DNA of 64,000 bases, taken from assembly GCA_032158295.1 (NCBI GenBank), contig CM063254.1:2395538-2459537 (forward strand), written 5' to 3'. This DNA is from Pycnopodia helianthoides (lineage: Eukaryota > Echinodermata > Asteroidea > Forcipulatida > Asteriidae). How positions within the stretch are numbered: the stretch's first letter is position 1; every line of letters begins with the position of its first letter. The position numbers were made by a program, and so were the translations under genes. Under the pieces are notes generated by a model. It saw only the letters and a list, made by a program, of their open reading frames with translations. It searched no databases and was not told the DNA's origin. Below, one piece after another: positions 52,113-62,245 of this stretch.

Positions 52113-52505
52113 ATGTGCCTGTGCCTGTGCATGGGCCTGAGCCTGTGCGTAATAACCTATCTGATGCTGCAGTTGCAAGAGCCCAACTGCACCGGACGAT
52201 GCTGCTGTGATGGGAGGTCCCTCTGATTGTGCTTTGTTCTTATCAGGAACAGTTAACGGACTCGAATCACCCGATTTCGACTTTGACCCGGGAGACAAGT
52301 CGTCCGAGTTGTCGGAGCTTAGATCTGGATTTGGTGATAGCTGCTGCAAATGCTGCTTACTGGCAGTTTTCTCCATCAGCATGTCATCTTGCATCGTTAG
52401 CGCCTCGGGAGAAAACAAAGACACGGTGCTCGAATTTGGGTACAATTCCAGCGGTGAGAGGGCCCTCGTATCGTGTGGATGGACATCCAAACCGAAATCC
52501 CCCAT
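51204..52505 (-). CDS. CPEB2/3/4: CPEB coding exon 1: Gln-rich prion-like N-terminus
   Basis: Encodes residues 1-434, leaving in phase 0 (FPYQ, donor CAG|GTGAGA). The ATG is preceded directly by an in-frame TAA (52508-52506), which fixes the start in this exon. The N-terminus has acidic and Ser/Pro-rich stretches (SSDNSDDLSPGSKSKSGDSS). A run of about 14 Gln follows near residues 132-145, after alternating AQAHAQAQAH. Several further Q-rich blocks and an 8-Gln run (MQQQQQQQQRRS) lie in the last third. RSTSLPAKH near the end is a basophilic-kinase-like site. The composition resembles the aggregation-prone Q-rich regions of Drosophila Orb2 and mammalian CPEB3, though the sequence is not conserved. 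The Q-runs are encoded by mixed CAG/CAA. Confidence 0.95.
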
Positions 52506-54420
52506 TTAGTGAGAGCTATGCGGCTACGGTGAACCAAATTTCCACGTTTAAATATTTTTCTTTCTGCTTCAAATTATGATCTGCAGATTACTGGCTGGCT
52601 GTCGTACTGTGCTCTCAAGCCCAGCTGTTCACCGTAGCAGCCGCTGCGTTCGTACGTGCAACACCACACTGTAGCTGCACGGAATCGTGTATGATATGCT
52701 GTGTGTGTGATGCATGAAAATTTTGTACTAAAATATTGAGTCCGGAGTAGTTTCTCAGGCCACCGGCAATAACTGTGTGTACGGACATACACCATGTACT
52801 ACACGGCTGAAACCCACCAGTAAGTAGTGACGTGAGGGGCAGTTTCTTTAACCCCAATTACGTCCAGTCAGGGAAGCAATATTTCTCCCTTCTGTGATCG
52901 AACGCAACTATATTTTTCCTAAATAACTTGAACTGATGATAAATAGTTATGTATTCTATCAAAATTGTAGGTACAAATTGAGCAATTCTCCAACATTTCT
53001 GATTTTCGAAAATAAGGATTCTTGTTTGCCACTTAGGGTACTAGAAACAGACAGCGGTCACGAGCGGCAACGCCAGGACAGCTGCTACTGTCTCACATAC
53101 AACTGACGAGGGCGCTTTGTCCACAAAAGAGTTTCATGAATGGCTAGCGTAGAGGGGGACAATAAGTAAAGAAAAGTTTGGGTTTTACCCTTTGTAAAAA
53201 CCTGCTCGTGCCATAGGTGGGTTCTTTTTTTTTTTGTCTGCTCGTTGATAAATAACCGTCACAATGAGAAAAGGCGCCAAAGTGAGCCGTAAGCCAGTTT
53301 TGTGGCCCTTTATGCTATTAAAGTGTCACTAATTCGTGGGCTCTGTGATCTGCTTACCGGCACTAGTTGGATCAAGGTCTTCACAGTGTAGAGGACTTTT
53401 GGGAAAAGTTTTCTGTGCCCTACTGTCGTTACCTACTTCTTAGACGAATCCTTTCATCTAGCTTTACAGTTCCCCCGACTAATACCAGTGACATACCGGT
53501 AACATATTTTGACCTAAAGGGTGACATATTGAGTTTCAGAGCCCGTCATTCAAAACTGTAACCTTTTAAAATAGTTATAAACTTATAGTTGGCCTACCTA
53601 CACGTTTCGATTATTTGCATTTTTTGTTGTTAATTTTATTTCAGTCTGTATTTCTCCAAAAGTTCCTTATCCTATAATTTGTTGTTAATTTCATGAGTAA
53701 ATGGGCTGGACATCGTGCGGTTCATTTATTTGGGCATTTTTTTAATGGGCATTTTACGTGACTTAAAAATTCATTGAAACACAGTTGATTTTGAATGACG
53801 GTCCTGGTATTTTTGTCAAAGCGTAGTGAACAAGCTTGGATCATTATTTGTTTCTTTTATGGGAATGGAAAATGCTGCGGTGCCCCTGAGAAGAAATGGA
53901 AAGCCAAAACACAACGTTCACTGATTGACTTCCGCAAACCGTGCCGGTGCCCTGATTTTTTGGATGAAAGACAAAAACAACGCTGATTGATATTTTTACG
54001 AGAGCCCCAATCCGAACCAATTAGCTAAATCGCGACAGGTGAGACAAAAACCACAAGAATGTGGGTCATCTATTGGACCATTCGGCCCGTCTGTTCGCGT
54101 GGCCCGCACGCGACCTATTACCGGGTTGACAAAGAGCTACCAGACGTTTTGAAAACGAAGTAGTATAGCGGTGAGTGGAGTGAAAGTAACAAAGCGTGCA
54201 AAATCACAAAGAAATAATAACGAGCACAGAGGGAGAAAAAAAGCGAGGGTACCCTGCAGTGCTCTGTGTTTGTCGTCGGGTCGCGGTACGTAAATAACTT
54301 TGTTCAGCGGTGAGAAAACAAAAATGAAGAAAAAAGGGGAGGAATCGCGAGGAGGGACAAAGAAGTTATGGCCTTCGGGCCTCAGCACGTGCGGATGGCC
54401 AGCTCAATGTAGAGGTATGT
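52506..54420 (-). promoter_or_regulatory. Probable 5' UTR / promoter region of CPEB
   Basis: GC and CpG content rise relative to the introns, notably at 52590-52700 and 54070-54420 (TGTTCGCGTGGCCCGCACGC, GTCGGGTCGCGGTACG). A possible minus donor (CCG|GTAAGC) near 53355 and a possible plus donor (AGAG|GTATGT) near 54415 hint at non-coding exons in both directions. No TATA box is evident and the start sites cannot be set. Confidence 0.35.
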
Positions 54421-55246
54421 GTGGTCCTCTCACATGACCAAATAAAGATAGTGCTTTATCAGCTGTTATACATGGTTAACTTCAAACTTGAAGGTTTCTC
54501 GAGTATCAAGAATTTCTTATTTTTTTCTAAAATGAATTAGAACTGTACTTTAATTCCTTGTTTAAAAGTATCACGTGATGAAGACGATGTCCCTCTTTTG
54601 CTTGACATGACTTTAATTTTTTTTTTTTTTTTAAATATAAAAACGGGAACAAGTTTAACGTCGTTACCATTATTTCTTTGAAATGGGGGATTCTTGATTT
54701 TCAATCTTTTTATTGGAGGAAAAAGTTGCTGAATGAAATCGCTTGCCAAAATGACGATAACTATTTTGTGAGTATATGCAATAGAAAATTGCATATGACT
54801 GCTTTTAATGATTTTAGTCACGGGTAAAAAGAATTTACCAGAAAGTTAGACGAGACCCATCCAGGATTACGTCGAATCATATGAATGTTTCTTAATTTTT
54901 CGGTGACAATTCAAAAAGTGATCAATATAGCGTTAGCACATCTGCTGTACTTCAACAAGTAACTTTTCATCATGCTACAAAATGCCTGTGCATGCGAGTA
55001 ATGCACAAAAGAAAGAAGAGAAAACAAAATACTTCGAAATGTTAAGTTCCTCTGAAACAGGCTAACCCATGTCAAGTTGTTGTTGTTATAACAATATTAT
55101 GCTCATTAGTCAATGCTTTGCCCATTGTTTTGTTTCCCAAATTGTATTGCCTGCGCAAAATATTTTATCGAAAGCATAACAAAATATTGATATTTTTTAT
55201 CAAGTAATAAACCATAGGGAAACTAACTGGGTAGATTTTAAATATA
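54421..55246. other. AT-rich intergenic stretch, nothing supported
   Basis: A T-run lies near 54617-54632. The minus ORF at 54821-54537 is low-complexity Lys-rich because of it. No gene is seen. Confidence 0.5.
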
Positions 55247-55403
55247 GTTTTGGGTTGAACAAAGAAAGATATTGACAAAATAGGGAAACCGCCAACATAG
55301 GGCTATATAGAGAGCTCAGTTGGTAGAGCGCCGGTACGTTAACCCAGAGGTCGTTGGTACAAATCCCGCTCTAGTACATTTTTCTTTGTTCAACCCGAAA
55401 CAG
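55247..55403 (+). mobile_element. tRNA-like sequence inside 21-bp inverted repeats
   Basis: GTTTTGGGTTGAACAAAGAA(A) at 55247-55267 mirrors TTTCTTTGTTCAACCCGAAA(C) at 55381-55401 with one mismatch. Between them, about 55305-55377, lie an A-box-like AGCTCAGTTGG and a B-box-like GGTACAAATCC at tRNA spacing. The tRNA acceptor stem is short (TAGAG/CTCTA) and the anticodon arm is damaged. It is a non-autonomous repeat combining tRNA and foldback features. Confidence 0.65.
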
Positions 55404-56454
55404 ATAATGATATAGGCACCACAAGAGCAAACAAGCCGTCAACGTGCATGGCAAAACAAAATTGATGATGGGTTTTGTTTTCTTGTCCCCCTACACACAA
55501 CGGTCATTGTGACAAAATTAATGTGAACTTTTTACAACATTTTATTCAAACAACACGCTGACAAAAGATAATGTCTGCTGATTGGTTTTAAAAAGTAGTG
55601 CTGAATGTACAGCTGTCGGAAAAACGCATGACCTCGCAATAGACAAAAGTTCGCTCAGGACAGGTGCACGGCATGCAGTGCTCGCGCCGCACTTAGCGGC
55701 TGAGGGGTGCACTGATATGTGCAGGCTGGACATCATTGTGTTCTTTCAAATAAAAAAAAAGTATTAAAAAACCTCGACAGGTGTGGTGATACTTTGTTAT
55801 GACCACAAACTTACTTTGTTCGTGGTAAAACTTGTTTTTAGGGACAAAATGCACAAACAGAATGGCAATTTGCTATGGATAGAAAAATAATGTTCATTCG
55901 AAGGAACGCGTGTAATTGAGTCGGCACATAATTTGGAAAAAGAAGAAGAAGAAGAAGAAGTTTTTGGTTCGTGAAGTTTTATGAGTAAAGCTCGTGTGGA
56001 GGCCATTAACAGGTCATAGATCAGAGACACTGGTTGTTGTCATCAATGTTGATCAGTAGAAGCAACTTGAAGATTATTGCGCGTGTTTCTCAATGATTTT
56101 CAACACACACTGGACCCAGGTCTCGATTTAACAGAGCTTAGAGTGATCTGAAGTCGGAATCAATCCGTTAATTTCTATGCAAAGTGTGATGTTACAATGT
56201 AAATAAATATGGCAATAGTGGCAGCTCATTTTATTTTCACAAGAAATCTTAAAATGCTATGTAAACTCAAGCCCAAGCCTAAGACTGACACTTGCCGTCC
56301 CAGTTACTTCGAAAAACCACGCACCCAAGACGAGAAATGCAAATAATTTGTAACATTTCTGTGTCTGTTGAATTGACACCAATAATGTTGCAGCCCCTTA
56401 AGGTTCCGAAAACAGTTAGGCATATTTTGTACGGTTTCGTTTCAATTGGGGCAT
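55404..56454. other. Intergenic stretch, one (GAA)n microsatellite
   Basis: (GAA)n at about 55937-55961. Short ORFs on both strands at 55542-55767 have no support. Confidence 0.5.
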
Positions 56455-56844
56455 TTAAAGGAACATTACAGAATTGGTTTTTCTAACAAAACAGTTGCTG
56501 GCAGTGTAAGCACGTTATGTAATCCACCATATACATGAACTGACAAACCTGTAGAAGTTTGAGATCGATCTGCCATCTGGGTCACGAGAAAATAGTGAAA
56601 AACCGATTACACATTTGCATGAAATCATATAGATTCAACAAATGAATAAAACGCTCACTGAGCGATAAACTCCAATCGGAAAATGAGTTTATTCATTTCT
56701 CATCAAATATGGCATTTCAGACAGAAATATTTCAAGGGGTGTTTCCTACTATCATCATCATTAGACCAAGTAAGTTTTATGTAAATCTGTGATCAAAAGT
56801 ATTTTACAAGTTTTTTTCTTACCAATTCTGTAATGGTCCTTTAA
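56455..56844 (+). mobile_element. TTAA-flanked MITE, third related family
   Basis: TTAA at 56455-56458 and 56841-56844. AGGAACATTACAGAATTGG on the left mirrors CCAATTCTGTAATGGTCCT on the right with one mismatch. The internal block (TGACAAACCTGTAGAAGTTT, GGGTCACGAGAAAATAGTGA) is shared with family B. Non-coding, 390 bp. Confidence 0.8.
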
Positions 56845-57240
56845 ATTTTCTCAACTTAATGTCGACAGTATCATTCAGATGGAAATATTTCTCTGGAGGA
56901 TTGATACGGGTGTGAATTTGATAACCAGTGGTTTTACATTACAACTACTTTTCGATCACTTCCTACTAATTATAGCAATCAAAGGATCCGTTAGATACAC
57001 AATTAATAATATATTGGTCAAAAGTAAGTTGTTCTGTTTTGTTTTTGTTTTTAAATCCGAAGGCTTGATTAATTTACACCAGTACCAGAACTAATCACCC
57101 ACCCCATCTGAAATAGTGCCGCGATAGAAGATAACGTCACTCCCATCAAGTTTGAAAGTTCCTAAAATTTGGTCTGCCAAAATCGAAATAAACAGTGAAC
57201 AATTTCGCTGGACAAAACGAAAACGTTATTTATTTGTTGT

Positions 57241-57370
57241 TAAAAAAGAAGGAAAAAAAGAAGACCCCCCCAAACCAAAACAAAACAAAAACAAACCAAA
57301 AACAGAACACAAAAAATGAACAAACCAATCAACCAAACGAACAAACAAGCATATAAACAAACGCCCAAGG
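57241..57370. repeat. A/C-rich low-complexity tract
   Basis: Irregular CAAAA and ACAAAC repeats. The overlapping hydrophobic minus ORFs at 57226-57450 are a by-product of this tract. Confidence 0.75.
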
Positions 57371-58498
57371 CAAAACACAAAACAAGGATTGATGAATAGG
57401 AAGAAACTAGGGATTTGTAAGCCATTGCTAGGCATTCTAAGCGCCACCATGATGGTGCAGCCTAAAGCCTTATGTCTGTAGGTTGGCGTCTTTGTTATGT
57501 TATTGCAACGAGCTATATTTTGACCTTCATGTACAACGTTTTATAACGTGAACAATTTTTGGGGGCTGGTGGGGCAATTCGTCTCCCAAGCGGGTTAAAT
57601 CATATTATCATGAAATCGGCTATCAAATTTTTGTCATCCGATTCATGGTCGATGACGATGACAATTGTACACGCGACACACAACAATATTGATGCATTTA
57701 CACGGTATGGCCTAAACGAGACTAGTATTGTGTTTAACCAATTTTATAACCAATTAATCGGAACCATCGGACCATACGAAAGAACCCATTACACTTTATT
57801 CGAATGGGGGCGCTATACGTGTACTAGACTGTTCTATTATTGCGTGACGGGTTATTTGTTTATGTCAACTGATCTTAGTTATTAATATGTACCTATACAG
57901 AACAAGCACATGTAAAGAAGCAGCTTGAAAGACTGTTCTTACATTCATTAAAATTATATAATGGTCGCCATTTGAGAAATTTCACCTTGTAAAATTTATA
58001 AAAATATATGAGGAAGTATCATATCCCTATGTCTCACGTGAACGAATCTGATTGGCAGGAGTCGCCGCCATCTTGTTTTAAAGTCCACTATTACATGCAC
58101 TACAAAGTTGGACAATTTTTTATGGCGAAATTTGCTTGAATTGAAAGCTGTATCTCCACCGCCATTGTTTGAGGGTATTTGATAGCGTATTTGATAGATT
58201 CTACTTGATGTAAGTTGTCAGCATGTAACTTTAACGTTAGATTTCGTAATCATGGAATGGTACATAATCAGTCTGTTGTCAAGTAGTTGACCACCATCAT
58301 CACCTGATACTAGATAGACATTCAATTAATTACTATACATTGACTAACCATTATTGTTGTACTTAATATAATAATTGTATATTATTCCCCGAAAGTACCG
58401 ACTTAATGTTTTTTAAAATTTCATGAAAAGTCACGCACAGACACGGGACAAACAGGCATAACATACCCCTGTCTGAACTGAATGACATTGACATACGT
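57371..58498. other. Intergenic stretch, no supported gene
   Basis: A 108-codon plus ORF (57559-57885) has no recognised domain, no splice context at its ends and no repeats. I cannot support it as a gene but cannot exclude it. Confidence 0.4.
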
Positions 58499-58582
58499 TA
58501 GTTGCGATAATCAACCGAACCCTCCATCCTTCCTCCGGTCTCCGATCGTCGGGAGGATGGAGGGTTACGATTATCGCAACTA
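58499..58582. mobile_element. 80-bp hairpin flanked by TA
   Basis: TA-GTTGCGATAATC ... AACCCTCCATCC is mirrored by GGATGGAGGGTT ... GATTATCGCAAC-TA. The stem is nearly complete with a short unpaired centre. TA on both sides suggests a Tc1/mariner-type MITE. GACATAC also occurs just outside each end (58490-58496 and 58583-58589). Confidence 0.75.
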
Positions 58583-58647
58583 GACATACATGCACGTGTA
58601 CAGTTTAACTAAATAGAAGATCTCAAAACTTAAAAGTTGGAACTTAC

Positions 58648-58755
58648 GGATAGTACATTCAAAAGGAAGGCAAATTCCACTGGACCGGGAATACCAACCC
58701 CATAAATAGAGCCAATCCACTTTGTATCCTTTTGTAGCCTATGTACCTCCAAATT
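58648..58755 (-). CDS. Candidate exon, unknown product
   Basis: A 108-nt stretch with an acceptor (pyrimidine-rich, TTGTCTCAG) and a strong donor (ATCC|GTAAGT), open in phase 0/0. The translation includes KWIGSIYGVGIPGPVEFAFL. It is also open in a second frame. I do not recognise the product. Its phase does not fit the neighbouring candidate exon 58822-58933, so either one is false or they belong to different transcripts. Confidence 0.3.
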
Positions 58756-58821
58756 CTGAGACAATTTGTTGAATAGAAACTCGCATTTGATGATGAGTTT
58801 TTTCCCCCAGTTGTTACTTAC

Positions 58822-58933
58822 CAAAGAGCAATTGTGGATAGTGCATTAAGATAAAATGTGTGCGCTTGTTTTGGTGTAAATTATGAAGAAAATCAGAGGC
58901 AATACCGACACGATAAAACTGACCGGCATCCAT
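58822..58933 (-). CDS. Candidate first coding exon, unknown product
   Basis: From an ATG in good context (CATCATGG) the frame encodes MDAGQFYRVGIASDFLHNL, then 18 more codons, ending at a strong donor TTTG|GTAAGT in phase 1. The frame stays open upstream to about 59077. The ATG region lies in one arm of an inverted duplication whose other arm also carries ATGGATGCCGGTCA at 59301-59314. No family is recognised. It could be a 5' exon of an unknown gene or part of a repeat. Confidence 0.3.
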
Positions 58934-59320
58934 GATGTTTGCGGTGCACATGTGCACTGACGTACATACAGCGCTATGACCTCTGTAGTCTTTTTTTGTG
59001 TTGCTAGTGTCGCTCATCGTGATCATCTGTGCCTGCGGCTGGCCCCGATTGCAACTATAGTACAGACAGGTCGTCATAGCGCTGTATCAGCATGCATGCA
59101 CACCAGCAAACATCATGGAGCAAGTTCGGGTGGGCGACTAGAGTGACTAGACTTAATAGATACCATAGAGCACAGGGAGATTGACTAGCTCCACCATGCA
59201 CTGGAGCATGGTCAATTTAGTAAAGTCGAGAGCTACGTCACACACTGTCACACTGTTTCTGGTTAGTCTAGTCACTCGAGTCGACCACCCGAACTTGCCC
59301 ATGGATGCCGGTCATATTCA
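58922..59320. repeat. Inverted duplication interrupted by a nested MITE
   Basis: The left arm (58922-58980) reads as the reverse complement of a right arm split in two: 59073-59118 (GTCATAGCGCTGTAT ... AGCAAACATCATGG) and 59305-59314 (ATGCCGGTCA). The gap in the right arm is exactly the MITE 59119-59299. The arms differ mainly in a short ATGTACGTCAGTGC versus CAGCATGCATGC section. Confidence 0.75.
59119..59299. mobile_element. 181-bp MITE with 5-bp target duplication
   Basis: AGCAAGTTCGGGTGGGCGAC on the left mirrors GTCGACCACCCGAACTTGCC on the right, with the match extending through AGTGACTAGAC / GTCTAGTCACT. CATGG flanks both sides (59114-59118 and 59300-59304). The interior is non-coding. 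Confidence 0.8.
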
Positions 59321-60439
59321 TTTTTTTCTCGCAGTAGAATAACAATCCCCGCGCCTTTCATACAAACTTTTTTGTCTTTCCGTTGTCAAGTCAGGGGTTC
59401 ATTGTGACAATGATATTTTCAAAGGTAAATGATGACCCTGAAGGTCCAAAAAGTTCTGAAAAATAATATATACTGCGCAGGGCCATGGAAATTTTTTGGA
59501 ATACCGTCCTGAAGTGGTTAAGAAAGGTGGATGAGTTAAAATCTTTGGAAACAGTCTTTTCCTTGTTCCAGATTGTGCATTAATTTTGTGTCTTTTTTTT
59601 GGCACTGTTATTAGATTTGTGTAGTGATCCGAATTAGAGACAACATAATAGAAACAAGGAAATGTAAGTGTGAAATGTGAAAATGATTTAATGTTATGCG
59701 TCCGTATGCAACACATAAGCTCTGAACACCTAAGTTCTGAAACAGACCCTTTTAGTCAATTTAGAAAGTTACTGATTCATCTGTCAGACTTTATTTACTG
59801 ACGTCTGATGATTTCGAACCTACAACAAAACAAACTGCATGTTAGTGGTGCACAAAACTGGTATGTTGCTGTTATGACAGAGAGGAAAAGAAACAAAAAA
59901 ATTGGAACAGAGAAAAAACAAATTTCCTAGAGTTTCAGTTTCACCTTTTTTATTTTCCTCAGAATACTGCTTTCGTTACACAGCAAAACAGCAAATAAAT
60001 TTTCCTGGGGCTAAAAATTTCTGCTCAGTGTTGATTGTGGATTCTCTAGATTCTATCAAGCATCATTGGTAGGATTCTCTTCTTTCTTTTTTTTTCGTGA
60101 AAAAATCTAGGCGGGGTTAGTTACATGCTGGCAGATATTCTTTTTCACATTATAAGCCTAACGCATAAAACAACTGACCACAGTACAATTGTGTTTGACG
60201 ATCTGGCTAATTGCCAACATAAAAACCTTGCCAACATGGCCATGTTATGTTTTGTGATAAATTTTGCTGCACTTAAGTCGTACAAAAAGTATGGTATACC
60301 TGGCAGTTTTTGACAGGCTGATTGGGTTTGGTGCTCTCTAAGCTTCCCTGCACGGTATTATGACAAGTTTTTGATTACAAATTGTCTTTCAACATCCCCT
60401 TATATGAATCTGATCAACCTCGTTCCCAGTTGTGCACGA
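59321..60439. other. Intergenic stretch, nothing supported
   Basis: The minus ORF of 105 codons at 59716-59399 and the plus ORF at 60125-60313 have no domain or splice support. AT-rich, with T-runs. Confidence 0.45.
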
Positions 60440-60910
60440 TCTTGCCGCGCCATTTTGTTCTCCCAGAATGCCTTGCTCGATCGTAACCCCGGGAAGTGTG
60501 ACTTTGAAATATTCAAATATATATATTGGACATTTTAATTATAGTCCTGTGGTTGATCCACTCTGTGTTAGAGACTACGCGGTGCACGCTATCAAGTCAT
60601 ATAGCAACTGGTCCCCGCTCATTCTTTTTTGATCTTGTGATATATGTCTAAGTGTATGCAGTTTAGGTGACCATGTAAAAATATGATTCATTTGAAGTGT
60701 ATTGCATAAAAATACGTGCATTTTGACACGCACTTACTAAGCGCTCTACAAGCATTCAAAAGTTTTTAACAAGCGTGTGTGCAGAGCAGTCACTTATGGT
60801 TAGCCAATCAACGTTGTTTCTCAGTGCTTCCCTTCTAGGGGTTAGTGACGAGAGGTATCGATACAGCGCGCTGCCCATGGTAGCATTCAGTGTATGCAAA
60901 TGATGATCTG
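60440..60910 (+). promoter_or_regulatory. Promoter-like motif cluster
   Basis: GCCATTTTG-like (YY1-type, CGCCATTTTG at about 60449) and TCCCAGAATGCC (ZNF143/THAP11-type core, 60461-60472) lie close together. Further on are a CCAAT box (60804-60808), TATCGATA (60856-60863) and the octamer ATGCAAAT (60894-60901). Such motifs mark housekeeping-type promoters in animals. There is no transcript evidence; direction is guessed from the candidate exon at 60961. Confidence 0.3.
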
Positions 60911-60960
60911 TAGCCTTCTTACTTTAATATTTTGAGCGGCAATACACAAAAAGGTCCTAG

Positions 60961-61074
60961 ACATGTCTAAAGGAAATTGAAGAAAGCACAACCAAAATCG
61001 AAGCTCAGATATTTGAACTCATGGATGAGAGATGCAGACTCTTATCTGAACTCAGACTTTTAAAAGTTCGCCTG
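60961..61074 (+). CDS. Candidate coiled-coil exon, unknown product
   Basis: Exactly 38 codons between an acceptor TCCTAG and a donor CTG|GTAAAC, phase 0/0, with stops in the other frames. The translation is rich in Glu, Leu and Arg (LKEIEESTTKIEAQIFEL, then MDERCRLLSELRLLKVRL) with heptad-like Leu/Ile spacing, typical of a coiled coil. I do not recognise the protein. If real it belongs to a plus-strand gene continuing to the right. Confidence 0.4.
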
Positions 61075-61565
61075 GTAAACAATAAATGGTGTATTTTTCT
61101 CAAAATAGAATAAGTCATGCTCTTTGAGTTTGATCTACTTCTCTAGCTCTGAGGATACTGTTCCCCAAATACTCCTTGGACTTTTTAACTCCAGGGGTTA
61201 TCAAATTTCAAAGCTAACTCTAACCTTATTTTTTAACCCTAGAACCAATTTGTTCTATCATACATGTAAGAATTGTTCAACCTACATGAGCTTACATGTA
61301 CTTTCAATGATCAAATTACTCAACATGAAACAAAAAAGTGCTAACAAACTTCACTTTCCTTTCACCTTGACTCTATAATGTGTAGTGGTGTATGGTTATT
61401 TCTAAGTAAATGGGTAATCCCCACATAACATAGATGCCAGAGCAGTTGCTTCACATGGGAAATCCCCCTTCTGAGAAATAACAAGGCACGCTCAACCCCA
61501 AGGGTTCCATCCATACCGTGTATGGCGTTTCCATTAAGCTGATGGAAATAATGGGAGCGAGGTTG

Positions 61566-62245
61566 TAAGCTTGGGCGATATCGCTTTTTCTGAGTCACGA
61601 TATATCGTCGACAATATATCGCGATATTCGATATAATCGCGATTATTTTTTTATGACGTCAATCTACTACAAATTTCACTGTGTGAGATGTGGCTATGAT
61701 TGACCTATCATTTATAACGTTGTTCCAATCACCTATTCTTCGGGTTTTACTCTAAACCTATGGTTTGAAAACCTGGGCCTATTACTTACACACATTTAAT
61801 GTGTTAACTGCGCATGACAGACTGTTCTTTATGCGTGCATAGCTAATTAGATCACGCTACTCGCACGTCCGCAACACGCACGTGATATTGCACGTGATAA
61901 CACCCGTCTGTGTGAGACCGCCTGACCGCTAAGGCTTTGATGTTGGTTTTTTCCGAAGACTAAACCCCGTCGGATCGGATCTGTTTGGGAATCTTGCGGT
62001 TGCGGTCTGTGACTTGCAACTCTTTGTTGCAGCAAATCGTCTGGACAAGGAGATTTATTGTTGAAATATCGTCTCAACAAGGAGATTTGTTGTTGCAAGA
62101 TCGTCCCGGCTAGGAAATACATCGCGATACTTAATGGTATCGCGATTTACCGATATCACGATTAAAAAAAACGTGACCCGATATCGTAATCGTTTCAGAA
62201 CTAGTATCGCGATATTCGATAATATCGTGGCATCGCCCAAGCTTA
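61566..62245. mobile_element. 680-bp hAT-like foldback element
   Basis: TAAGCTTGGGCGAT at 61566 is mirrored exactly by ATCGCCCAAGCTTA ending at 62245. The flanking octamers CGAGGTTG (61558-61565) and AGAGGTTG (62246-62253) match at 7 of 8 positions, as for an 8-bp hAT-type target duplication. Subterminal regions on both sides hold repeated GATATCG and CGCGATA words. A near-direct repeat (ACAAGGAGATTTATTGTTG / ACAAGGAGATTTGTTGTTG) lies at about 62045-62098. The 91-codon minus ORF inside shows no transposase motif. Confidence 0.85.

Larger units (their letters stand above)
23738..52505 (-). other. CPEB2/3/4: CPEB2/3/4-class gene, coding span (8 coding exons)
   Basis: The gene encodes an orb2-type RNA-binding protein that binds U-rich or CPE motifs in mRNA 3' UTRs and controls poly(A) length and translation; in other animals it acts in germ cells, embryos and neurons. 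Joining 52505-51204, 46548-46431, 34769-34620, 33029-32940, 31606-31488, 29514-29400, 27381-27200 and 23962-23738 gives 2301 nt, or 766 residues plus stop, with GT-AG borders and matching phases at all seven introns. Intron lengths from 5' to 3' are 4655, 11661, 1590, 1333, 1973, 2018 and 3237 bp. RRM1 and RRM2 are tandem, and the ZZ-type domain ends the protein. The assignment to CPEB2/3/4 rather than CPEB1 rests on the near-identity of the C-terminal half to that subclass as I know it. Confidence 0.95.

Noticed and set aside
57226..57450. Hydrophobic 74-codon minus ORF as a membrane protein
   Set aside because: It is the complement of an A/C-rich low-complexity tract, giving Phe/Leu/Cys/Val runs by composition.
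61847..62122. Transposase fragment in the hAT-like element
   Set aside because: The 91-codon ORF has no hAT dimerisation or catalytic motif and spans a short duplicated block.
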